Below are positions 1-7,300 of a DNA stretch of 11,050 bases, piece after piece (within the stretch, counting starts at the first letter, position 1; each line of letters begins with the position of its first letter). The notes under the pieces are model-generated. The model searched no databases and was not told the DNA's origin. It saw only the letters and a list, made by a program, of their open reading frames with translations. Position numbers and translations under genes: made by a program. This DNA comes from Coxiellaceae bacterium (GTDB taxonomy: Bacteria; Pseudomonadota; Gammaproteobacteria; UBA9339), in assembly GCA_003142435.1 (NCBI GenBank), contig PLMI01000050.1, positions 695-11,744 of the forward strand, read 5' to 3'.

Positions 1-70
1 TTGCGACCGCAACCCTGGGTTTAATATGGTTTTCCAATAATTTTGCTCTGAAAGAGCAACCCAAATTATT
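1..70. repeat. Terminal inverted repeat, tnpA-distal end
   Basis: This arm pairs with 610-679. It contains a quasi-palindrome TTGCG-AC-CGCAA (1-12), a second one, AACCC-T-GGGTT (11-21), and a hairpin TTGCTCT-GAA-AGAGCAA (43-59). The tnpA stop codon overlaps its inner edge. The hairpin could serve as a recognition structure for TnpA. Confidence 0.8.
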
Positions 71-525
71 AATCCCATAAATAACGTTCATCATATTTTA
101 TCTGATATTTAGTCAATAATATTCGCAGCTCATCTTCATAGGTTCGAGTTTTATGATGTTCAGACTGATTTACTATATAAGTCTTAACAGTATCCAATAA
201 TCCATGACCTATAGAAAAAATGCCATATCCATTTTGCCAATGAAATTTCTGTAAATATGGAATTTTATTTTTTATGAATTTTGTCGAAGCAATTTTTATT
301 TTTCCGACTAAATCTGAGGAGGTAATTATTCTTGATAACCTGCATAAAATATGAATATGATTTTCTATTCCGCCAATTTCATATGGGTAACATTCATAAC
401 CTCGAAGAGTTGCAGCAATGTATGGATAGAGGTCAGAACAAATTTTTTTGTCTAATAATTAATTTTTCACGATTTTTGGTGCTAAAAATGATGTGAACTA
501 TAACATTTGATAATGATTGCGACAT
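69..525 (-). pseudogene. tnpA: IS200-like transposase TnpA, single frameshift
   Basis: The minus strand reads from an ATG (523-525) as MSQSLSNVIVHIIFSTKNRE and continues KLIIRQK, which is the usual N-terminus of this family. It then hits a TGA just after a run of seven A (plus-strand T run, 443-449). One frame over, the protein resumes as ICSDLYPYIAATLRGYECYP and runs to the family-typical ending YDERYLWD, stop at 69-71. Removing one A restores a 151-aa protein, the normal length. In that reconstruction the HUH motif is H56-I-H58 (in ENHIHIL) and the catalytic tyrosine is Y116 in KTYIVNQ, with Q120 four residues on, as in IS608 TnpA. HWQNGYGIFS and NQSEHHKTRTYEDEL are also conserved family blocks. 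TnpA is a single-strand DNA transposase that recognises end hairpins. The rest of the reading frame is clean, so the mutation is recent, or is a slippage site, or is a sequencing error. Confidence 0.88.
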
Positions 526-556
526 AATTGATCACATAAAAACAATTGAGATTTAC

Positions 557-586
557 ATATTATTTTTTTTTTATGAATACTCGCAA
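557..586 (-). promoter_or_regulatory. Possible tnpA promoter
   Basis: On the minus strand, TTGCGA (plus 581-586) is followed 18 bp later by TAATAT (plus 557-562). The spacer contains a tract of ten A. It lies about 35-60 bp upstream of the tnpA ATG, inside the element. No good Shine-Dalgarno precedes the ATG, which fits the weak translation usual for IS200-type transposases. The call rests on weak consensus matches only. Confidence 0.25.
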
Positions 587-609
587 TACCGTAATTGATA
601 AAATTTTGT

Positions 610-679
610 AATAATTTGGGTTGCTCTTTCGGAGCAAAACTATTTGGGATCCATTTCAAACCCAGGGTTGCGGTCGCAA
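610..679. repeat. Terminal inverted repeat, tnpA-proximal end
   Basis: This is the inverse copy of 1-70. The hairpin is TTGCTC (621-626) with GAGCAA (632-637). The outer part, 661-677, also faces a degenerate inverse copy at 684-700 (CCCAGGG with CCCTGGG, TCGC with GCGA), so a further stem-loop may form across the element boundary. Confidence 0.8.
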
Positions 680-693
680 AAAACGCGATCCTC

Positions 694-817
694 GCCCTGG
701 GCTGTCCTCCCTCAGTAGCACTTTTAGTTGCCTAAGATAAGCACGCAAAATCGACAACTAATTGTGCCATTAACAAGCCACGGAAATTACTGCGGAGGAC
801 GGGTCATTAGATTGACC
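694..817 (+). ncRNA. Possible structured RNA of unknown family
   Basis: About 180 bp between the IS element and the MITE hold no gene but fold well on paper. A long stem pairs 698-710 with 794-806, with one mismatch and some G-U pairs; GTCCTCC with GGAGGAC is its core. It continues as CAGTA (713-717) with TACTG (788-792). Inside it, 718-730 pairs with 755-767 (GCAC with GTGC, TTAGTTG with CAACTAA) around a 2x2 internal loop. GGTCA (802-806) can instead pair with TGACC (813-817), next to T-rich sequence, giving a terminator-like alternative fold. I compared it by memory with 6S, 4.5S/SRP, tmRNA, RNase P and CsrB-type RNAs and saw no match. It could also be a decayed mobile-element end. Confidence 0.3.
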
Positions 818-830
818 TTTCATATCTTTT
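802..830 (+). terminator. Possible weak intrinsic terminator
   Basis: GGTCA (802-806) and TGACC (813-817) form a 5-bp stem with a 6-nt loop. It is followed by TTT and then a T-rich stretch ending in TTTTTT. The stem is short, and its 5' arm overlaps the end of the longer stem described for 694-817, so the two folds exclude each other. Confidence 0.3.
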
Positions 831-862
831 TTGATTTATTTAACATTAACGTTAACGCCGGG

Positions 863-871
863 TTAAAAATC
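863..871 (+). repeat. Target-site duplication, left copy
   Basis: TTAAAAATC, identical to 1082-1090, directly abuts the left terminal repeat of the MITE. The preceding G (862) also matches G1081, but that base belongs to the right terminal repeat, so 9 bp is the best reading. Confidence 0.75.
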
Positions 872-1081
872 CTTTGTACACGACAACTTTTCAAAAATGG
901 CTTCTGAACAAGGTACTCCATACTTGATGCTAATTTTTGTAAGTTTTTTATGTCATCCCCGAAACGTTTTTATCGGGGATCCACGCACAATGAAATGGCG
1001 CAAAAATAATGGATCCCCGACTAAATCATTCGGGGATGACATATTATTCAGTTTTTTGCTCAAAAGTTGTCGTGTACAAAG
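872..1081. mobile_element. MITE-like element, 210 bp, with 9-bp target duplication
   Basis: The 20 bp at 872-891 (ctttgtacacgacaactttt) are repeated exactly, inverted, at 1062-1081. Immediately outside lie identical 9-bp direct repeats TTAAAAATC at 863-871 and 1082-1090. Perfect terminal inverted repeats, a target-site duplication and no transposase together define a non-autonomous DNA transposon. The inner part has about 58 bp of unique sequence and then an inverted pair of REP-like palindromes (950-1042). The parent transposase is not in this window. A 62-codon reading frame inside (897-1085) spans the repeats and has no gene-like features. Confidence 0.8.
950..1042. repeat. Inverted pair of REP-like palindromes
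   Basis: Two units of 32-33 bp, at 951-983 and inverted at 1010-1041, share the pattern TGTCATCCCCGA, then about 10 variable bases, then TCGGGGATCCA. Each unit is itself a hairpin: ATCCCCGA (955-962) with TCGGGGAT (973-980), and ATCCCCGA (1013-1020) with TCGGGGAT (1030-1037). The two units are separated by 26 bp, which makes a BIME-like arrangement inside the MITE. Such GC-rich palindromes are usually dispersed in a genome. This window contains only this pair. Confidence 0.8.
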
Positions 1082-1090
1082 TTAAAAATC
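1082..1090 (+). repeat. Target-site duplication, right copy
   Basis: TTAAAAATC directly follows the right terminal repeat of the MITE and matches 863-871. Confidence 0.75.
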
Positions 1091-1145
1091 ATGTAATAAA
1101 AAATATTAGTAAAATCAAATACTTACGTTTTTATTGCTAAAAAAT

Positions 1146-1177
1146 GATAAATACAGGATAAATACGGTATTTATCCT
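1146..1177. promoter_or_regulatory. Operator-like palindrome with a third repeated half-site
   Basis: GATAAATAC occurs at 1146-1154 and again at 1157-1165, spaced 11 bp (about one helical turn), and inverted as GTATTTATC at 1167-1175. The last two copies lie in a perfect palindrome with 11-bp arms and one central base (1155-1177). This is the form expected of a binding site for a dimeric regulator. It lies about 125 bp upstream of the giant gene and may overlap its promoter. Which regulator binds is unknown. Confidence 0.45.
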
Positions 1178-1219
1178 TAAAATGTACTAAAATTATAAAG
1201 AGTTATATTGAATTATAAT
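1171..1219 (+). promoter_or_regulatory. Possible promoter region of the giant gene
   Basis: Two -10-like boxes lie here: TATAAA (1194-1199) and TATAAT (1214-1219). The first has a poor -35 candidate, TTATCC (1171-1176), at 17-bp spacing, inside the palindrome. The second is a perfect -10 with no recognisable -35. The DNA is very AT-rich, so chance matches are likely. The remaining sequence of 1082-1301 shows no gene. Confidence 0.25.
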
Positions 1220-1301
1220 TGAAGAAATTTTGTAATCTTTTTTAAAATAACGATTTTTTTTAAAACATGAGTGCAACTAAATAATTAATTGAGTAATAAA
1301 A

Positions 1302-4300
1302 ATGCCAAAGCTTATTCTTGTACACGAAGACGAAATAAGAAGTAAAGGTTTAGAAGGGGCTGTTAAGCTCGCGGCCCCAGACATTGAGATCAAAGATGTC
1401 GTCGTGCTTTTTCCTGGTAATTGTCTGGAGAAAAGTGCCACCAATCCTCATCCCCATCATGGCGAAGGGGTAACTTTATTGAGCCAAAAAGGCGGTGGTG
1501 GGTTGGCTAAGGTAGTTGAAAGTCAATATGATAAATATCCGGCGTTTGCATGTTTAAGCTTACCAAATACCGCAATGGATTATGATGATTATCGTCCATA
1601 TCTTCAACCTCGTGCGATAGAAAATACAGCAGCAGCTAAAGCCGTTTTTGCTGTTTGGAAGGCTATCGGAGCACATCGCAATGTAGCTTTGCCTGTAAGA
1701 AACTACGACAAATATTTTCGAGAACAAAATAAGCACTTTTTTTCTCATGCTTTGGAAGGTACCGGGCTTGAACCTAGTTGGGGTGGTTCCATAAACAAGA
1801 ATCCAGATTTGGCCTTACATGAATTTTATTTGGTAAACATAGAAATAATGTGTAAGTATTTTGCTTTACCGGAGGCACAACAAAATCGTACTAAATTATA
1901 TAAAATAATCTCTGATTTAGGTGAACATTTTGATAGCAGCGGTAAGGTAATTTATTGGATAACAGCTGCCTTTGTAAGAGAGGTTCTTGGAGCATATGAT
2001 TTAGGCAAGCGATTTGCAGAGGATCCAGCAAATGTCGACCCAGAAACTAAAAAATGGTTTACTGAAGGTGCTAGAGGACATTTAGCAGCGCCAAAAGAAG
2101 AACCATCACCTACTGCCGGTCCAACACCAGCTCTAGCAAAAACCGTAGTTAGCACTGTATCGACAGGTTTTGGCACTTCCCCTGCACTACAAACATTGCC
2201 ATTAAATTTAATAATTGATGAATCAGTAGCTAGAGCAATAGAACAGGCAAGACAAAAATTTTCACTAAGTAAGAAATCAATAGCTCAAGTTATTAATGAA
2301 AATGAGGGTACTGGAAACAACAGAGATTTTGCAACTATTAAAGGAAAAATTGCTTCGGACAGGGTGGCAGGATTTGAACAAGTTCTTAAGGAAGAAAAAG
2401 ATAAAGCCACGGTTGGTGAAGGTAGAGCTAACGTTGATTTTTTGGACGTTGGAGTTATACGAAGAATACTAACCTCGCAACCTCCTTCTGTTGAGGGTCA
2501 AGATGTTGCCGATCCTATTGCCCAATCAATAACAATCACGAATCGTCCTATTCAGGAACTCCTTAGTGATCCTTCTTTCCCTGAAAATTGCACAGTAGTT
2601 GTTGCGGCCAATGCTCTTGGGCAGGGGGGCGGTGCTCTCTCCAGCAAAAGAGGAACACAAGAAGAGGCTATTTTTGGAGCTTCAAAAATAATTGCTAGTT
2701 TACCTGCTGGAGATGAAGGAAGGGGTCCCTTCATGTATCCACCAGATAGCAGCCTATATGATATGTGGTTTTGTTCGACACATACCGAAACTTTAGGAGG
2801 AAAACCCTTCACTGCAGCGCTTGTTGCTGCACCTGATTTCAGAAATGAGACGAATGAGCCGCCACGAGAAGAATATTTACAAACAATGTATGCGACTTAC
2901 CGTGCAGCTTATGAATTAGCAATTAAAGCAGGTAGCAAAGTAGTTGTCGGTAATTTTTTAGGTGCCGGTGCTTTTCGACACAATCCATATCTCTCTATAG
3001 CAATTGCTCTAGTTGTTGCATGTGAATATAAAGAAAAAAGAGGAATTGATACGAATTTTGATGAATTTGACCCAACGGATAAGGATCACCTAAAGATACA
3101 CATAGTTAATAACATTAAATCATTACCTCGTGACAAACGCCGTAAATTAATAAATTCATTGCCAATATTGAGTACTCCGGAAAAGCTTGCTCTATCAGAA
3201 ACAATTCTAAATAATCTGCTGCAAGGTAAAACGCCGCCCAAAGAAACTGCAGCCGCAAGCCCAGAAGATTTAGCTGTAGCAAAAGCTGCAACTGGTGAGG
3301 GTTTTGAACCCTCACCACCTCCCGCAGGTTCTAAGGCTCCTTTGCCTGTTACACAATTTAATCCAGTGGAAACTACGCCCGCTGCCCAGCCTCAGCCAGC
3401 TCATAATCCAGCGGCATTCATAATCGATGGAAATTTTGAAAGTCCCGCTGCTAGAGTAGTGCCAAGTGATACAGGCCCTGAAGCAGTGCCAAGAGATACA
3501 AGTGTCGAAGTAGGCGGACCTTCTGCAGAAAAAGGGCCAAGTGGTACTGGCGCCGGAGCAGCTGGACTTTCAGTAAATCCTGCAATACAACCGGGAAATC
3601 CTGTAGCGCAATTTATTCATGAGCAAAAATATAAACATACTGTCTCATCTGCTCCCGTTCAGCTATCCAGGTTAGTGGTATATCATCCGACTTTGCCAGT
3701 TTCTAAAATGCAACCAAGTTTGAAGACTCTTGGGCAAAAAACTCTCGAGCAAATGCTGCAAGACACCAATGCTTTCACTCCTGATGAAATAAGTGAGATA
3801 ATTGGATACGACAAAGTTATAAAAACAAAAGTTGATTCTTCTGATCCAAAAGCACCATTAGTAACAGTTTTAGTGACGCCATTGGCGGCGCAAGAATTTT
3901 TTCCTGCGGCTATACCAACTAATACTCAAAAAATAGCAGCGTTGCATTTTGTTGATACTAAGTTACGAAATAAGCCAACAATGCCAGGTGAGGCAGGAAC
4001 TCAATCAACACAACAAATAGTCACAGCAGCTACTCATCCTATAGAAGCTTTTAAAGATATGCAGATTCTTCCTAATGTTAAGGAGAATAATACTGACATT
4101 AATCCGGCTACATTAGCTCAAAAAATTAAAACGGAAATTTTACCAGAACTAAAGGCCAAATCGCGACCGAGTGTTGCATTGCCTAAAGCTAAAGTAAGTG
4201 CGCCGACACCACCGCCCGTATCTGCTGCAAGTCCTTTAGCTACTTCTCCTTTGCCAGTGCCAGCGGAATTAAAGCCGTCTCCTTCCCCGGTAGAACCTGG

Positions 4301-7300
4301 AGCGCCGGTAAAAATAAAGCATGAAGAATTAGGACATGAAATCCCGCAAGAAGTAAAACCAGCGGGAACAGAAGAAGAAACCCATGAAATACCTGAAGAA
4401 CTGTATGATTTAGACAGTGAATCTCCAGAGGGAACTCCTCCAGAAACGTCTGTTGCGCCTGCTGATATAACAGCAAAAGCGGAAACAACAGCTCCTGTGC
4501 CATTAGTAGTCCCGCCAGTAGCAAATGAAGGGGAGGCGGCAATAGATCTGAGTGAGGATAGTGAGGAGGATGTGACAAGGATACACGAGAAAAAATCCAT
4601 GCCTCCAACACTGCCGCCGGGAGAGGATGTGCTTGTACTGCTGCCTTACCCTTTCATTCCTACCAGTCCTGCTGCAGTAGGAGCTCCTTTAGTCACTGGA
4701 CCAGGATTTAAAGCAGAAGTACAGAAAGAAGCCGAGCTGCCGTCTTCTCTTTCGCTTCAAATAAATATGCGTACTAAAACTTCTGTTGATGATATTGACA
4801 ACCCTGACTATCAAACAGAAGTAAAAATATATGTGCCGCCGCCGGTACAGATGATGTTAGATTCTTACGCGTATAGATTTAAAGGAAAGAAATGCAAAGT
4901 AACTGATGAATCTGGTAATTTTCGCGAGATTACAATTGATAAATTTGGCGCACGAGAGCTTTTGTTGTTAATGCAGACAGATCGTAATAATACACTCGGT
5001 AATGTTGATTTTAATAATTATGAACAAATTGATTTGACTAAAGAAGACGTTTCATTTCTAAAATTATTAAGTAAGTTGTGCATTCCTATAGGAGTTGCAC
5101 AGGCTAATAAGTCTGGTGGATATGGTGGTAGTGAGCTACATGATGTTTCGCAGTTAATATATTACGCTGCACTTCCCGGGTATCAATTTCAGGGAATTGG
5201 AACATATGGAAATACGGGTGAATTTTTCTTAATCCCAGCTGATGGCACGCAAAATACCGCAGTAGCTCCTGCGTCGGTACGAGGGTTTTATCAAGTTGTT
5301 GTTGGAGAACCAAATAGGGCTGGGGTAGATGTATGCAAGGTAAAGCCAGATCGTTATGTCCCTGTTAACATTAATGGAAGGAATTATTATTTTGATCAGG
5401 ATGCCTATAAAAAGGCAGTTGCTTTTGATTATGTTAATTACAATTTGGCCGTGAATGATTTTGCTGCAAAAAATGGACAAAATCATATTGTAAGCAGATT
5501 TCTTTCGTATGGAACGGGTTTTTTTGCTGACGAACTTACTAAAGCAGGTGTGAACAATATTGAAACCTTAATGACTGAAGGAGCTGTTATGGGTCATCGG
5601 GCATTTAAGGAAGAGATTGCAAAGGAAGGAATAGCTCTTAAAATCGAGCGATTTGAACTTCCATTCCAAGTTGGCAGAGGTGTAAATGTTCCTGATGAGT
5701 TTAAAAAGGAATTATTTATGACAAATGCTGATGCCTTAATGCCAGATGTCCAAAAAAGAATGATCAGTACTACTAATTGTGGTGATCCACATGCATCGCC
5801 AGGCAATGAAATGTCTTATGGGAGTGTTGATGCAGCTATTGGTGAAAATCTGGTTAAGCAGGCAAAGGACTTTATTCCTGTGATCAATAGGAATATGCAA
5901 GTTGTTCCACTTCCGGAGGTATATTTTACACAGGCTGAAAAAGAAGTGCTTTTCCCTGTTGCACCTGCTGCTGGCGCTGTTGTAGGAACGCCGGCAATGA
6001 CAGGAGGAGAAACTAAGACGGCAGTCCCACCATCAACTGTTAAGCCAACGGTTGCTGCTCCGGATGATGCTGTTAAAGTAACACCCGCCGCTGTGACGAA
6101 AGCTCCTGCGCCAGCGATGACAGGTGAGATAGCCGCTGCAGCTCCTGCTGCCTTACCTGCTCACACTGCAGAAGCAGCTGGAATAGCAAAACAAGAACAG
6201 CTTGGACGTGCTTTATCTGAAGCAAAAGACGAGGTTATAACAGAGATCAATACACCCAGAGACAGCCTTACTCATTTGAAAGAAGCAGAAGAATATAAAA
6301 AATCTTTTATGATAAAAGCACTTAATAAAATAAAAATAACAAGTGTTTCGCGCTTCTTCTTTAAGACGACAGCATTAGTAGATTTAGATAACACTGCGCT
6401 TAATAAGGAATTTATTGATAAATTTAAATCTGCGGGAGAAGGAGTGGGGCGAAATGTTCTCGATGACATCGAGATTGAATATGCTGCTAGTTTGGGCAGG
6501 GCAATACGAAAGGCTGACGAAGCTAGATTACAAGCTGCTCTGAATCCAGCGCCTTTAATACAACCTGCTGTACCAACAGAAACTAAGGTAAAAGTGGAGG
6601 CCCCAAAAGAAAAAGCAGCAGCAGAAGTAACCGTTTCTCCAGCTCCGGCACGTCCGCCATCAACAGCAGTTGCTCCTGCCCCTGAAGTTGCAGCTACTAC
6701 AGAAACGACTGCTGCGGAAGCAGCAAAGTTGGATCGAGAATTTGAAGAGTTGAAGGCAGAAGCAGACTTGACTGTTCCACCAAAAGAAATGACTGCAGAG
6801 GAGGAGCAACTTGAAGATGAAGAGAAAACAGTTGGAGCTGTAACTGCGGCTGCAGAGGAACATCGTGATTTAATTGCAGAAAGACTTGGTAAAGGGTTAG
6901 CACAGAAGTTGGAACCTGGAGAAAAAAATGCAATTCAACAAGCTTGTGCATATTGCCAAGGGGCTCTTCTGAGGCATCCTGAAATAGTGAGAAAGCATAC
7001 ATTTAAGCAAATTTTGCACATAATGAAAAAACAGACACTTTTGCGTCTTGATGTAATTAAAGAATCAGATGATCATAAGGTATTAAAAACGGCAGCCGGA
7101 AAAGTACAGTCTGAAAATGATATTGAATTGCTTTTTATGGGAAAATTTCCAGAGGAGTTAGACAATTTAAATAAAATGTGTGATGATTCTATTTTAGCAC
7201 TTCAAAATAAATTTTTTGAAACTTTAAAACAGGAAAAAAGAAATTTTTTAGAAGAGAAGTTTTTTAGAATAGGAAAAAGAATAATAACAGAATCAATTAG

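Larger units (their letters stand above)
1..679 (-). mobile_element. IS200-like (Y1/HUH transposase) element with long inverted-repeat ends
   Basis: A minus-strand tnpA (69-525) lies between two inverted sequences. The outermost 22 bp (1-22) match the reverse complement of 658-679 exactly. A second block, 41-70, matches the reverse complement of 610-639 with one mismatch. The 18 bp between these blocks are about 60% identical. Together they make imperfect terminal inverted repeats of about 70 bp. Each end has a short hairpin with TTGCTC/GAGCAA arms: 43-59 on the left and 621-637 on the right. Paired hairpins around an HUH transposase are typical of IS200/IS605 elements and of REP-associated transposases (RAYT). 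Long inverted ends are less usual for IS200. The left end touches the window edge, so the element may extend further. The gene is frameshifted, so the copy is probably not autonomous unless the shift is bypassed. Confidence 0.8.

Noticed and set aside
694..870. Integron attC site or known RNA (6S, SRP, tmRNA)
   Set aside because: The RYYYAAC/GTTRRRY core pair of attC is not present in the right arrangement, and none of the conserved blocks of these RNAs could be recognised.
897..1085. 62-codon plus-strand reading frame
   Set aside because: It lies inside the MITE, runs through both REP palindromes and the terminal repeat, and has no ribosome binding site or recognisable protein features.
1146..1177. 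CRISPR array or replication iterons
   Set aside because: Only three 9-bp copies exist, one of them inverted, without uniform spacers. There is no DnaA box cluster or rep/cas gene nearby.
4118..4600. 160-codon minus-strand reading frame opposite the giant gene
   Set aside because: It is antisense to a low-complexity Pro/Ala/Thr linker. Its Ser/Gly-rich composition mirrors that linker, and it has no start signal.
6697..7002. Minus-strand reading frame rich in Leu, Gln and Phe
   Set aside because: It is an antisense shadow of the Ala/Glu-rich linker and helical part of the giant gene.
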